Shown here: piece after piece, positions 48,222 through 61,019 of the stretch | Numbering within the stretch: the first letter of the stretch is position 1 | Layout: each line of letters opens with the position of its first letter | Origin: Sclerodactyla briareus | Lineage: Eukaryota > Echinodermata > Holothuroidea > Dendrochirotida > Sclerodactylidae | Reading direction: 5' to 3' | Assembly: GCA_026419785.1 (NCBI GenBank) | Contig: JAODTK010005748.1 | Span: 248,001-312,000 of the forward strand | Length of the DNA: 64,000 nucleotides | The notes under the pieces: model-generated | Database searches by the model: none | What the model was told of the DNA's origin: nothing | Seen by the model: the letters and a program-made list of their open reading frames with translations, nothing else | Translations under genes and position numbers: made by a program

Positions 48222-48980
48222 AATGTATGTATGTATGCCATGTATGTAAATCAGTCATTAACAAACACTGCCTTATGGCGACGACCTCTGTTGAGGCGAT
48301 CGCCACCCTCCGTGCGCCCGGCGGCACCCGCGGCCGGTACTTGGCGGAAGGCTTATGAACCATCGTTAATATCGAGGCTTGGGACGTCACGCTCGCGTGC
48401 GCGCCTGCTGAGGAGCTTGGAGCCGCTCCCTGGGCCCCCACGTGGTCGCCTGAATGGTAGCGAGCGCGCCTCTCCAGAGGCGAGAGTCGGCCGTTGCCCT
48501 AACGAGGATTTCAAGTCGGTTGAGGAAGTGGTTATGAGTGTGTGTGCGTATGTATGTATGTATGTAATGTCATATGTATGATGTATGTATGTAGTTGTAT
48601 TTATGGATGTATGTTATGTATGGTATGTATGTATGTATCGTAATGTACGCCACGAAACGACTAACCTTAGCGCGTACGCGGAATGCCGGCCCCGACCTCC
48701 TCTCGGTCGCACGTGACCATCGAAACTTAGCAGTAGGCTTCCGCGAACAGCTCTTATAAAGAGCTATGCCGCCACGCCCCGCCGCGCGCTGGTTACCAAC
48801 CGACCGCCGGGGCGCACGTCGCTGCAGGCTTCGCCGCAGGCGCTTTCGGGGCTCATCCTCTTAGCGAAACAAGTACTTTGCCGGTACCCCTTAGCCTCCT
48901 CTCCTATGTATGTATTATGTATGTATGTATGTATGTAGTATGTATGTATGTATAGTATGTATGTAGTATGTATGTAATGT
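48222..48980. repeat. ATGT microsatellites enclosing two GC-rich blocks
   Basis: (ATGT)n occurs at 48,222-48,246, 48,542-48,645 and 48,903-48,980. Between them lie two blocks (about 48,255-48,535 and 48,650-48,900) clearly richer in G and C than the rest of the window. The blocks do not look like copies of each other. The first is open on both strands for long stretches because it is GC-rich; neither translation is recognised. One reading is two retroelement 3' ends, each with an ATGT tail; another is insertions into one long microsatellite. Confidence 0.6.
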
Positions 48981-49159
48981 TATGCGTGTGACGCCAGGCT
49001 TGTGATGCGATTACTCGATAACTGGGTAGATCAAGGTCACACGTGGCATGTTGGTTCCCGTTATGAGTACAGGAACTCTATGTTTTAATGAGTCGGTAGG
49101 AAGTCGCCTTAGGTCCCATAGTCAAAGCTGGAAACCGTGTTAACACGATTACCGTAGTT

Positions 49160-50560
49160 CAGATCTTCAGCCTGATTAGGCTGAAATTTGGTATGCACCG
49201 TTCTTATGATTACAGGCACCTATTGATTATTCATTCACCTATTCTAACTTTTTAAAAAAGACAACTTCGATCCCCACAAACAGTCTTGTTTTTATTTTCA
49301 AGTATTGTGGGAGAATTCTTTAGGTATCTGGGTTATTTCTCTCTTTGGGATGTTGTGGAACCAGGTCTCTCACAAGGATTTTGTCCTTCACTGACACTTT
49401 TTTCACTAAACTAAAACACCTGGATTGTCAACTTCTACTTGGTATGTGGGTTTCCCCCCAAATAAGAGTACATGATCGTAATTTATTCTGGGTAAGATCA
49501 TATGTCAACCTTAAGTCACCAGAAGTCAACAGTATGACACCCTGTGAACATGATATATCCAGCGTGCTTGGCCTGATCAAGTTGTGGTGAAATTTGGTCA
49601 TAGCTTCCTTATGGGTACAGAACACCATGGTTTTGTTGTAGACAGGAAGTTTTTAAGTCATTTTAGTGTTAAAAAAGCCGAAATTTTGAAAATTTATATT
49701 TTGTCAACTTTCAGCTTGTGAACCTGATAACCGAACCCCACATGGAGGATGAAACTCAGCTCCAATTTGTGTGTTCCCCTAATGGACACAAGGTCCCTAT
49801 TGTTTTGGGGGGTCATACCAAAAAGTCTTCTGGACTCAAAAAAACCTTAAAACCTGGAAAAGCCTTGTGAACACAAGTAAGCCCAGACTTATTTCGTCCG
49901 TCAAGCTGAAATTGATGGTGGCTATATCCTGCATGCTGAGTACAGGAAACCCATTGTTCTCAGTCGGGGTCATCTTTAGGGAAAGGGTAAATTAGTGACA
50001 ACTGATAGTTTGGCCAATTGTAGCTTGTGACCAAGATAACTCGGACCCCACCTGGAGGGGTGAAGATTATACTTGTATGTGTGTTCCTCATGATGTACAT
50101 GAAGCGCTTGTATTGGGTTCAGGTCAGAGGTCACAAGAGGTTAACGTCAGGAGGGAAATAATTGTAACCCGTTAAGGTATAGGATGGGCCAGTCCCAAGC
50201 GGCAAAATTTAGTGTGTAGCTTTCTTATGAGGAGCGGGGGGTTCATTGGGGGAAATTGAAAAAAACTTGAAATCAGTGCAAAAATGATATTGGAGCAATC
50301 CTAGCGCAAATACGTAACTCGACCAGGCCGAATGGTTGTTGCAATTTCGGTTTTTTTCATGATGAGTATATGGACCGTATTCTTGGGGGTTAGGAGGAAG
50401 GTACACATGAGGTAAAATAGTGTGAAGCTGGTTTCATTTTAGGCATCTCAAACCTGTACGTCGATCATACTTTGTGGATGGGGATCACAGTGGGGTGTGT
50501 GTTCCCTATGTTCTCCATTATGGGTACATTATCCCTAAATACTTCTGCGTAAGAGTCAAA
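49160..50560. repeat. Tandem array, ~150-bp degenerate unit (first copy)
   Basis: Units carry 'AGCTTGTGAACAAGATAACTCGACCC', 'AAATTT-GTGTGTAGCTTTCTTATG' and 'GTACAGGAACCCCATTGTT', followed by '(GGGGTCA)...AGGTCA' words (each given in part). They recur at about 49,170, 49,570, 49,710, 49,880, 50,020, 50,180, 50,310 and 50,460. From memory, this type of array is widespread in invertebrate deuterostome genomes; it is non-coding and its role is unknown. Confidence 0.75.
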
Positions 50561-51755
50561 TGTTCTCAGGATATGAGTCGAGGAATCACTAAGGCCTCTT
50601 GGCTCTCTGGTTAGATGCGGAGGTCAGCCGCCTTCAGGTGTAGCGATCGGTTATATGGGTGTTGAGCACATTGAGGACGTTAGAATCCCCCCTCCATGAC
50701 GAGCAAATTTATAGCGTGCACGTGGCCCTTGACTAAATTAAGTCCATAGACTACACCTTGAGCTAATTTTAAAAGTGTTCTATTCACGTTTTCTTCAGGA
50801 GAAGAGCAAAGCGTCTTCAGGGAAGGTTCGCCAAGGCAGAAACTATCCAGTCGTTATTACTATCTAATGGATCTTAGTCGCTCATGCGGGGAACGATCTC
50901 CAGAATCTCAAGAGCTGCATCGGGAATTGGTAACTATATGTCTAAGTTTAGAGCAGGGTTCTATATAGCGATCTATCTACTATCTATCTATATCCTATTT
51001 CGACTATCTATCTATTATCTATATCTATCTATCTCATCTATCTCTCTCTCTGTATATCTGTCTCCCTGTATGTCTCTCTGCGACAGTGCGTGTCTGTCTG
51101 TCTATCTGTGCATGTGTGTCGGTCTGCGTTTGTCTTTTTTTTTTTTTTTTTTCTTTTTTTTTATCGTTTTCAGTGCTGGCTACTATGCAGCCAGCATTTA
51201 TTCAACTGCCCATCATGTTTGAAGTATAGTCGTGTGTGTGATAGCAGATAGTGTTTAGGACATTAAAAGCCGGATTGTCGTCTGCATGCGTCCAGCGAAA
51301 AGCACACGGCGAATTTTGCCTGGACGTAACGACAAAATATCTAATGTGCGTACTAGGTATAGTGTAGAACTCGCGGTATATCGGCATCACATAATTTCCC
51401 ATTATTGATATATCAATTTTATTGGACGGAAAAATGCGTAGTGAAATATACCAGTTTCAATTGTCTAAATGCTGGTGCAGGTACTTTTAAAATATTATTT
51501 TATTGACGACAATCCCAATCTTTAAAGTATACAAATCGTAAACATCTCCTCCTACTTTCTCCTCCCATAACTGACCCCTCGCCAGTGCATGTCCAGAGAT
51601 GGTGTACTAGTCGCGTACGCTCCAGTTAAGGTCAACTGAAAACTAGCTGTGGGCCTAAGATCAGTGACCTAATGGTTCATTCATGAGTGCATTCCAATAG
51701 CGCCTTTCACAGGGTTGTGCGCATGCAACACTAAAACTGATCTATCAGGTAAGCC
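49508..51755 (+). repeat. Large tandem duplication, first copy (~2.25 kb)
   Basis: From ACCAGAAGTCAACAGTATG onward, this block aligns end to end with 51,765-53,940. It includes the ~150-bp array, a middle part with GCCAAGG-GCAGAACTA, a CTAT microsatellite, TGCTGGCTACTATGCAGCC, GTCGTCTGCATGCGTCCAGC and CATCTCCTCCTACTTTCTCC. This copy has a T-rich run (51,131-51,162) absent from the second. Confidence 0.88.
50969..51162. repeat. CTAT/CTGT microsatellite with T-rich run
   Basis: Interrupted (CTAT)n passes into CTCT/CTGT words and then an almost pure T run at 51,131-51,162. The matching position of the second duplication copy (53,206-53,365) has the tetranucleotides but not the T run. Confidence 0.85.
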
Positions 51756-51764
51756 AGTAGGGTC

Positions 51765-53940
51765 ACCTTAACACCAGAAGTCAACAGTATGGACAAACCC
51801 TTGAACAGATAATCCAGAGTGCTTGGCCTGATCAAGTTGTTGAAATTTGGTCTAGAGATTCCTTATGGTACAGGAAAACCATGGTTTTGTGGTAGGACAG
51901 GAAGTCATTTTTAGTGTAAAAAAGACGAAATTGTTGGAAAAATTTATATTTTAATTTTAATATTCAACGGCAATTCATTAGCTTAGTAAACCTCGACCTC
52001 ATCTAAATGGATGAAGCTCAGACTCAATTTGTGTGTTCCCCCTCATGGACACGAGGAATCCCTATTGTTTTGGGGTCATAACAAAAGTCCGCTGATATCA
52101 AAAACCTGAAAACCTGGAAGCCTTGTGAACACAATAAGTCCAGACTATTTCGTCCGATCAAGCTGAAATTGATTGGTGGCTTTCCTGCATGAGTACAGGA
52201 ACCCCATTGTTCTCAGTCGGGGTCATCTTTAGGGAAAAGGGGAAATTAGTGAAAACTGATAGTTTGGCCAATTGTAGCTTGTGAACAAGATAACTCGACC
52301 CACCTGGATGGGTGAAGCTTTATCGTGGTAGGTTCTGGGTTCCTCATGGTCATAAGCGCTTTTGTATTGGGTTCAGGTCAGAGGTCACAAGAGGTTAACG
52401 TCAGGAAACTTGTAAACACGTTAAGTATAGGATGCCAGTCCCAATCGAGCTAAAATTTAGTGTGTAGCTTTCTTATGAGGAGATCGGGGTCTTTGGGGGA
52501 ACGTGTAAACAAACTTGAACTCAGTGAAAAAATGATATGGTGAAGCAATACTAGCTTGCAAATACGGTAATGACCAGGCCGAATGGTTGTTCAATTTCGG
52601 TTTTTCTCATGATGAGTATATGGACCGTATTCTTTGGGGGTTAGGAGGAAGGTCACATGAGGTCAAAGGTGTGAATCTGTTTCATTTTAGCAATTCCAAC
52701 CTGTCGCGTTCGATCATACTGTGGATTGGGGCTCACGTTGGTGGTTTTTCTCCCATGTTCTTCCATTATGGGTACATTATCATAAATCCTCTTGCGTCAG
52801 GTCAAATGTTCTCATGAATGAGTCAAGGAATCACTAAGCCTCTTGGCTCTCTGGTTAGATGCTGAGTCAGACGCCTTCAAGGTGTAGCGATCCGGTATAT
52901 GGGTGGAGCACATTGGAGACGTAGAATCCCCCCTCCCTGCCGACAATTATAGCGTGCACTTGCCCTTGACTATACTTCAGTCCATAGACTACACCTTGGA
53001 GTTCATTTTAAAAGTGATTCTATTCACTGTTTTTCTATCAGGAGAGACAAAGCGTATTCAGGTGAAGGTTCGCCAAGCGCAGAACTAGCCAGGATTTACT
53101 ATCTAATGGTCTTAAGGGGGGGTCCTCAAGCGGGACGCTATCCAGAATCTCAAGAGATTGGCATCGAGAATTGGTAACTATAACTGTATAAGTTTAGAGA
53201 GGGTTCTATCTATCTATCTTATCTATCTATCTATCTTATCTATCTATCTATCATCTATCTATCTATCATCTATCTATCTATCTATCTATCTGTTCCTGTA
53301 TGTCTCTCTGTGAAGTGTGTGTCTGTCTGTCTCTCTGTGCATGTGTGTCGGTCTGCCTGTTTGTCGTTTTCAGTTGCTGGCTACTATGCAGCCAGCATTT
53401 ATTCAACTGCCCATCATGTTTGAAGTATAGTCGTTGATAGCAAGATAGTGTTTAGAAATTAAGATGGATTGTCGTCTGCATGCGTCCAGCGAACAAGCAA
53501 CGGCGAATTTTGCATGACGTCACGACAAAATATCGTAATGTGCAGTACTCGGTATAGTGTAGAACTCGGTATATCGGAATCAAATACTTTCAATAGTATT
53601 ATATCAATTTGTTGGACGGAAAAAAACTGCGTGAAATATACCATTTTCAATTGATCTAAATTGCGGGTGAGGTACTGTTTACAAGATTTATTTTAATTGA
53701 CGACAAATCCATCTTTAAAGTATTCAAATCGTAAACATCTCCTCCTACTTTCTCCTCCCATAACTGACCCTCGCAGTGCACTGTCCAGATGGTGTCTAGT
53801 CGCGTACTGATCAGTTAGGTCAACTGAAAACTAGGCTGTGTGCCTATGATCATTGACCAATGGTCATTCAGAGTGCATTCCAAATAGGCCCTTTCACAGT
53901 TGTATGTGCGCATGCCCACCACTAAACTGCTCATAGGTAT
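51765..53940 (+). repeat. Large tandem duplication, second copy (~2.18 kb)
   Basis: Head-to-tail repeat of 49,508-51,755. Differences from the first copy are dominated by single-base gains and losses, with fewer substitutions, as expected either for raw long-read error or for old tandem copies. Each copy contains its own set of the ~150-bp array units. Confidence 0.88.
53206..53292. repeat. CTAT microsatellite in the second duplication copy
   Basis: Interrupted (CTAT)n homologous to the tract at 50,969. Confidence 0.9.
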
Positions 53941-54532
53941 ATACAAGTTCTCCCCATAGCCTCAATCATTACGATCTACTTTTGAACTGTCTCCACTCTT
54001 TGAAAACACAACTAATTCATCCCATCGTTTCGGATATTATGATGATAAGTTTGGTTGGGGGGGGGGGGATCTGTAGTTTGTGCAGGTCGGATGTGTAGTT
54101 GTCGTAGGGGAGCTTCGTAAGAGTGTTCTGCACATGCTCGTGCAACGTCGAACAACTGAGAGCCCTATGACCTTTGACACAGAAGCATTGTCATCTCAAC
54201 TCGCGAAAACGCCTATCGGCCTGCTGGTGGTCTCACGGTAGCAGCAGACTAATCTCTGGCGGTCCGGGGTGACCGGTGGCGCCGGAGCCCCGTCGGAAGG
54301 CTGCCCTCTACCTGGGTTGAGACACTCAGGATATCTTGTCCATCTTCCTTACAGCTGAAAGTATGAGAAGTATAACCAGAAGAGCACGGCTTGGATTCGG
54401 CTCGTTCGTCGATAAACCGATTACCCCTTTTATCAACATCACACCATCTGCGTGAGTAGCCTATAGATATATATAGATCAGCATCACAGTACTCCAATCG
54501 TAAAACACGATGTTCTCGTGCATAAATATAGG
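53941..54532. other. Unassigned region
   Basis: Contains a G12 run near 54,057-54,069 and a minus-strand 82-codon frame (54,249-54,497) that is not recognised. Confidence 0.25.
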
Positions 54533-54568
54533 ATCTATCTATCTATCTACTATCTATCTATCTATCTA

Positions 54569-54634
<66 letters not shown>

Positions 54635-54670
54635 TATCTATCTATCTATCTAGCTATCTATCTATCTATT

Positions 54671-54703
<33 letters not shown>

Positions 54704-54704
54704 C

Positions 54705-54755
<51 letters not shown>
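54533..54755. repeat. Long CTAT microsatellite
   Basis: About 220 bp of interrupted (CTAT)n, the longest tetranucleotide tract here, with a CTGT patch in the middle. Confidence 0.92.
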
Positions 54756-54829
54756 CGGTCTTTGACGGATGTTTACCAAACTGCTGGCCTCTATTTTGCA
54801 GGTACGCGATTTTTTTTCTAGTTCGCCCG

Positions 54830-55190
54830 ATTCACATGAAGCTTGGTGGCTGTGGACTGATGATGGTTCCGGAACAAAACAGGCATGATTTCAAGGTCAC
54901 AGAGGGTCATTTGCGAGATTTGTGATTTTATCCAATACTTGGTGGGTTGTGGAACTTTGGATTGATCCGAAAATCATGGCAATTATGTCAGGGTCACCGG
55001 AGGTCAAATTTGCGGAATATCTACTTACGGAAGATTTTCTTACTCTGTCAGATTTAGACGAAACTAGGTGGGTATGGACTTCAGGGTCGTGAAAAACCTG
55101 GGCAAGGTCACCGGATGTCGAATTGGTGAAAAAAAATCCAAAAACTTCCCCACATTTCAACAAAACTTGGTGAATGTTACTACAGGTTGT
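54830..55190. repeat. Tandem array, ~110-130-bp unit
   Basis: Units contain 'GAA-CTTGGTG--TGTGGACT', 'GGTCACCGGAGGTCAAATTTG' and 'GAAATTT-TGAT' type words at about 54,838, 54,940, 55,058 and 55,155 (words given in part). Related in style to the other AGGTCA arrays but with its own unit. Confidence 0.6.
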
Positions 55191-55239
55191 TCCAAAATAA
55201 TAAAGGCCACGCCTAATTGAATAAACCTCCCCCCTCCTT

Positions 55240-56560
55240 TGGTCATGGTCACCGCTAGGCGATGGCTAGTTCTTCGATAGATGTAACCGAACTTGATCAC
55301 AATGTTCATTGACCCTGGGACATTTTTACCTTGTGAAGGTCAAAGTCAAAGGACATCAAAGGGGCACATTTGGTCATTGTGTTAAAAAGCTTTTTTTTTT
55401 TTCGGGGGGGACATTCTTTTTGGTCATTCTTTGATGGATGTCAAGTTACATGTCATTGACTGCCAGGGAATCTTAAACCGTTCTAACTATAAGGTCAAGG
55501 TAATAATCGTTAAATGGGCACCATCAGCAATTGTGTGAAATTGCCTTTTTGGCCCCCGATTGGTGAATCGTTGATTGTGTGAAATTGCCTTTTTACCCCA
55601 ATTGGCCATTCTTCGATGGATGTTGACAAAAATAAGTTACAATGTTCATAAACTGCTAGGGCATTTTTGACCATGCAAAGGTCATCAGCCATTCTTTGAT
55701 GAAGTTGACCAAATATATGTACAATTTCTTTTGATCTGTGGCCGTGCCATGGTCGAGGTCAGAGGTCATTAAAAGGGCACACAGGGCTGCGGGTAGTGCG
55801 TGAAATTGTCTTTTTGGCCCCCCATTTGGTAATTTTTTGATGGATGTTACCCAACTTTGGCCAGCAATATTCATTCAATTCATAGTTGGGGCATATTTGC
55901 TATGTGCCGTCAAGGCCAAAGGTCAGTCAATGTCCCAATAGGCCATTTTGTGAAGTTGTCCATTTGGCCCATATTTGAGGGACATTCTTTGATGGGTGTT
56001 GGCCGAAGTTGGACCTGCGTTTATTGGTGGCTGGGGCATTGATGACCATGTGAAAATCGATTGAGGAGCCCAATAGTCTACCAATCAGTCATTCTTGGAT
56101 GGATTTGTTAACCAAACGTGCCTAGACATTTTTAATTGACAAGCCCACATCCTCAGCAGCGAAATCTTTGACCACCTGTGACGTTTAAGGTTTCGCCGTG
56201 GTCATTAACGGGCGCTTTGATCTATGAAGCCTTTGTGTGAATAATTGCAAAATGAAATTGTATCATGTTCCTTGGGTGGTGCATGTAACATGTCTTTAGA
56301 AACAAATTTAAATTAGCCAATATGTGACATATTGCAAAGGAAGACATGAATATTTTCCCTACCGAAGAGCAATTGGATCGTGACGTTCTTGAACATTCCA
56401 CACATAACTGCACATTGATCTCTTCGTAATGAAATATTTGGTACATTTAAACGGTTTCAGCTACAGCACCATTGGTGCTCTTGTTGACGAATGTTAACAA
56501 ACTTGGATACACTGTTTGATAACTATTGAGACATCTTTGGCCACAGGCCCAATGTTTGAA
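55240..56560. repeat. Tandem array, ~100-180-bp unit, about eight copies
   Basis: The phrase CATTCTTTGATGGATGTTGACC is followed by 'ACAATGTTCATTGAC--CTGGGGCAT', 'GACCATGTGAAGGTCAAAGGTCA' and 'AAAGGGGCACA-TTTGTGAAATTG-CTTTTTGGCCC' (each in part). It recurs at about 55,257, 55,430, 55,609, 55,690, 55,832, 55,983, 56,089 and 56,475. Some units are internally deleted. Non-coding. Confidence 0.75.
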
Positions 56561-57600
56561 CGGTCATTGAAGGGGCACAACGTCCATTGTGAGCAATCTG
56601 TTTGGGACTCACAATTAAAAACTTGTTTTTTCCTAAATTGTGCAGTGACTCCTGGGAATCTTGGCTATGTAATGGTCAAGGTCGAAGGTCAGCAAAGCAA
56701 GGGGGTCACTCAAGGACGGTACATGGGAGTGGCAAAAACCCCCATATTTTGCAGTCCCAACTGCATTTTGTGGGCAGGAGAACCTCAGGGCCGATCGAAT
56801 ATCACAATGAGTTACGCCTGCTGCACCCTTGACCAGTCCGAAATACCGGCACACCAGTAGCAGACCGGTTGAAAACCGTCTCTACCCCCACCAATCTCAC
56901 CCCTCCCCCCCCCCCCCCCACACACACACATGATCCCCCCTCATTGTCACGGCGGCTATGCTTCTCTCCAAAAAAAAAGGCACTGTTTAGAAGAAAACAA
57001 CTGGGCGAAATTACCACCGACCCCACTCCCATCAAATCACCTCAAGTTACGCGCCCGATTGAAAGGAACAGTGCGTTATTGCTTGCAATTGTCGTTTTTT
57101 TAGCCAACAAATGATCATTCTTTGAGGATTTTGTTCCGCAATGTGCTATTTGAGCTACAGCACTATGGTGCTGTTGTTACCCTATTTTCACATAGCTAGT
57201 CATGAAGAAGCGAGCTCACCGGAAAAACGGGCACGTTGAAATGTGTTCCTTGGTTTCGCGGTTCAACCACGTTTTGACAGTGTGGTTTTTGAGTGTTTAT
57301 GACAGTGTTGAAACCAAAATGCCCTGTGTCCAAGGATTCATATGTATACTAGTCTCACAATGTTTACTGGGCAACTTCTAGAGTTGGGCTTCATGTTGTT
57401 GTGCTCACCAGCCGAAAACGATTCCGGTGCCTCGCACACAACTGAAAACGGTCTGTTGGTGACGCACACGAATAGAACACAATATAATTTCGTCTATGCT
57501 CACAAACTATATAATATGCGGGCTGCTCCCCTTTTGGTTAGCTGAATGAAATTCAGGAGGAAGATTACTGTGGTCACTGTTGGCTGCTGTGTGGGCGTGG
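56561..57600. other. Unassigned region
   Basis: Includes a C16 run at about 56,907-56,922 followed by (CA)5, and a GAGCTACAGCAC-ATGGTGCT hairpin-like word at 57,152 that also occurs at 56,458. A 114-codon plus-strand frame (56,516-56,860) starts inside the preceding array and is not considered a gene. Confidence 0.3.
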
Positions 57601-57674
57601 GGGGTGTGTGTGCGTGTGTGTGTATGTGTGTGTGCGTGCGTTGGGTGTAGGTGTGTGTGTGGTGTGTGTCACAC
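57601..57674. repeat. GT-rich microsatellite
   Basis: About 75 bp of (GT)n with scattered CG and AT variants. Confidence 0.88.
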
Positions 57675-57956
57675 TTCCTCGTTAGCTAGGATATCTTTCG
57701 AACGGTGAGGCAAATTGCCAACAAATTTTCAGGGTGGTAGCATGGGGTTGGTTCTGATTAGATTTTGGGGACAAAAAGTCACTAAATTAAGTAAGGTAAT
57801 TAGGCCATTATTTCATGCCAATTATTGTTTAGGCTCGTTAGCAAGATTACGATGAACCGTATGGTGCTATGTTGACATTGGTTTGCACATAGATGCGGGA
57901 AAAGAGGTAGATGAACTGATAGATTGAGAGGGAAATATGGTGTAATTAAGTTATCT

Positions 57957-58255
57957 AATTTGAATAACTTATGGAAATTTCAAAAGTTTGGCGGATTTTC
58001 ACGAACTGGTGAATATGGTCTACCTTCAGTGCCAAGACTTTTTAGCAGAGATTCGGGGGGGTCAATGGAGGTCAGGCAACGGAAGTACCTAATTTGAATT
58101 AATTTATGCCAAAAATCTTAAAGTTGCTTGAATCTTCATGAAACCTGGTGGTCAATGGGTTAACGTGAGGTCTTACGTGCATTCGATTGTCTACTTTGCA
58201 TAATTTAGCGTCATTTTAAAGTTTGCCGGAATTTTATGAAACTTGGAGAATATAT
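57957..58255. repeat. Tandem repeat, ~110-130-bp unit, about three copies
   Basis: The sequence 'AATTTGAAT(A)A-TTATG---AAATTTCAAAGTTTG', then 'GGAT-TTCATGAAACTTGGTGAATAT' (in part) recurs near 57,957, 58,091 and 58,195. It ends in a short (TA)n near 58,252. Confidence 0.55.
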
Positions 58256-58559
58256 ATATATAAAAAAATTTTGTTAGTTTTGGGCAATTTTGTCACATTT
58301 CCACAATACTTTAACTCCTTTAGAACAATATTGTCAATAATCAGTCCGTTCGAATTTGAAATTGGTCACTGATTAGTAGCTGGTTATGTTAAATAATGCC
58401 ATACGAAATTTTTTGGCGACACTGAATGCTTGTAAATGTTTGTATGGTGACTAATAGAAGTAAACACTGATCGCGCACCAGGCGAGACACTGGGAGCGAT
58501 CGACTGTTTCCTCCTTGGACGGCAAATGAATCTGTGTTCACGCATGCTTGTGTGTGAGA

Positions 58560-59640
58560 GTCCGTGAAAGTGCGTGTGCGTGTGTTTAGTTTTTATTCTA
58601 GTTTAATGAAGAAGTTCAGGAGGACACAATCCTCTCGAGAGACCCAAAGCCACATCATTATCTTCCACAGAGAAGAAATCTCGGACGGGCCAAAAGAATT
58701 CGCACCACAATTCTTAAAATATAAATCGAGACTGTTCTGAACGCATCCACACTCTCAGACAGATTAACTCTCGATTGATAACCTCTGCGCGAACGAATAT
58801 TTCCGAATGCCATCTACAACATTTACCACGAGCTTGAGGCAATGACCCATATTAGTGGTAACTTTCGAAACTCGGAGAGAAACCGTGGAAGGAAGGCCCT
58901 CGGAAGTCCATGGCAAAAATTTTAAAAACCTGAATCAAATCACCTTCTTCGTTCACTTCGATTTCACGCTTTCCGTCCCCTCCTCGGCAAGCCTCAAAGC
59001 GCACTTCTATAGAAGGTTTCAAAGAGGAACAAATGAACATCGAGATTTTTTTTCTGAATTCATATCACGGTGAATATTTTGCCCAATGTTAACTTGAACT
59101 TGAGACGCGTTGCGATTGTGGAAACCACCATGCATAACGTTCACTTGCACTTTTTTTTCGGCCATTGGGAAAGAACATTTGCCAATCGGAGCACCATTTG
59201 GAATTATAGCAAGATCCCTTTGGACAAATTTGCAACATCTTCGTTCAAGCAACCTCCCGATCCAACTTGGTACTGTCTCGCAACTTTCAACGCTGGAATG
59301 CATCGTCCAGGCATCGTCAGGAAATATGAAGGCCAAGAACCGATCCTTGGGGAATACCACTAGTACCTTATGCCAAGGAGACGAACGCCCATTATCAAAC
59401 GGGTTGTTCCCCATTGCGAAGCCACTGGCGAACCACCTCAGTCCTTCCTCTTAATGCCAAAACAATTTAAGCAAGAGACGATCATGAGTGGGACCTTGTC
59501 AAAAGCTTGTTGGAAGTCAGTAAGGAAAATTATATCAACAGCACTGTCTGAATGCACTAGGAGTTTACATCTTTCCATAAATTCTAAGGATTTGTCGAAA
59601 CCCTAAACGTTTTTTCCTGAAATCATCTGAAACCCCGAAT
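58560..59640 (-). mobile_element. CR1-like LINE, C-terminal reverse transcriptase remnant on the minus strand
   Basis: Minus strand, reading down from 59,640: IIFLTDFQQAFDKVP (59,530-59,489, motif A with one extra residue, LTDFQ for LDFQ), then NGRSSPWHKV near 59,370-59,400, then a frameshifted Gly-Ile-Pro-Gly-Ser-Val-Leu-Gly motif B. The motif C region near 59,300 is reduced to Asp-Asp. Further down come a thumb-like segment with CKVMH-type residues, GDLIQVFKIF (58,890-58,945) and a C-terminal KYSFAQRL-like segment near 58,760. The order and spacing fit the second half of a CR1-like ORF2. The endonuclease and fingers region is missing, so it begins mid-domain at 59,640. Confidence 0.72.
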
Positions 59641-61019
59641 TGGACTATACTCGACAAAGCAATTCACTGAACAACTGACGTAAATCTTGGGCGCGAAGGA
59701 GGACGTTAACGTTAACGCTCTTGGTTGTTTGTGTTCGCGTTCGAATGCGATATGTTGATTTGAAAAAAGAAAATCAGGGGTGAGGAGGGGAGAAAGAGTT
59801 GGACACCTCCAACTTTCCATTTCATGACCACTCACAGTGACAGTGTTTGGCATTGTCAAAATTCTGGAGCGAGGTGTATAATTTCAAGGCTCTATCAGGA
59901 GGAAGTTTAACCGTACAAAAGTTTGATATCGTTACAAATATGGCATCACTAAGCAAGTTAGTGTTCTTGTTTCAGTATTGAGCAGCCGTGTAGCGACAGG
60001 GACCCATGCGAAAAAGCCTACAGTTTCAGAAACGTACTCTCATTGGACAAGAGCTCGAATTGTTTGCGGTGAGTTGAGAAAAGATTCACTCGACTTAGTT
60101 ATTCACCTACTCGCACGCATGGGTAATTAACAACCAGAATTTCGCCGTCGTTACAAGATTTTGAACCTTGATCTTCAATTTCTCATGTTCTATGGGGTTA
60201 TTTTAAGTTGATTTCTGCAGGTTCAGGAGGTGAATTAAGCCTCAAATATAGATAACACCGTTGGCAAAGACTTTCAACGAATTGCAAATAAGCCAATTTT
60301 GGAATTTCGTTGGAAAAGAAAGTTGAAAAGCTAGTTCCGATCTGTTACAAATTAACCAAAAACCTAGAGTGAAACGACAAACAAGGCATCTTGTGGATCG
60401 AACATTGATTTCAAACTCAACAAAAATGTGGAGGAGGAAACGGGTCAGTTGGTGTAATTTTTCGTGATTTTTCATTGTAAAATACTATCCGGTCCCATCC
60501 CGACTAATATGAGAACCTGACATTCTCACAATGTGAAAATGATTTTGATCAGAGACAGTACACGGGGACCCTCATAATCAATTTTTCATCGTCCAATTGT
60601 TACTTTGAGGACTTTTTGGCACAAGACAAGGAGAGGTAGCGCCCAACCTCAACTATGCATAACTACATATGTAAATCACATCTTCATGGTTGTCTTTTTG
60701 GAGATTATCTTAATTATTTCTACGGATGGGTCTGTACAAGTGATTATGACGCCACAGTCGTGATTATACCGTGGGGATTTCCTAATTAGAACGACTTGTG
60801 TGGCAACTGAATGGCAGATTATGTACACAGTGAATGGGGGCACGCGTCAGTTATGTAATGGCGAACCGGTGACATATGAAACAGCGAATTTCATTAAAGC
60901 CTTTCATAGCACAGGCGGTGGTATGTGGTCCACACCGGACTACAGGAAGGAGACATGGACAGTTTTCTCCATATATAATAGCCATCGCAAAACACATGGG
61001 GTCTATAAGTCTAAGTATC
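59641..61019. other. Unassigned region
   Basis: Short frames only. The 85-codon frame at 60,800-61,057 runs into the minisatellite that follows and matches nothing recognised. GTTAACGTTAACG near 59,705 is a small palindrome. Confidence 0.3.

Noticed and set aside
54518..54925. 135-codon frame at the CTAT tract
   Set aside because: Most of it translates the CTAT microsatellite into Ile-Tyr-Leu-Ser repeats; it is a by-product of a simple repeat. Similar frames at 17,290 and 50,884 are rejected for the same reason.
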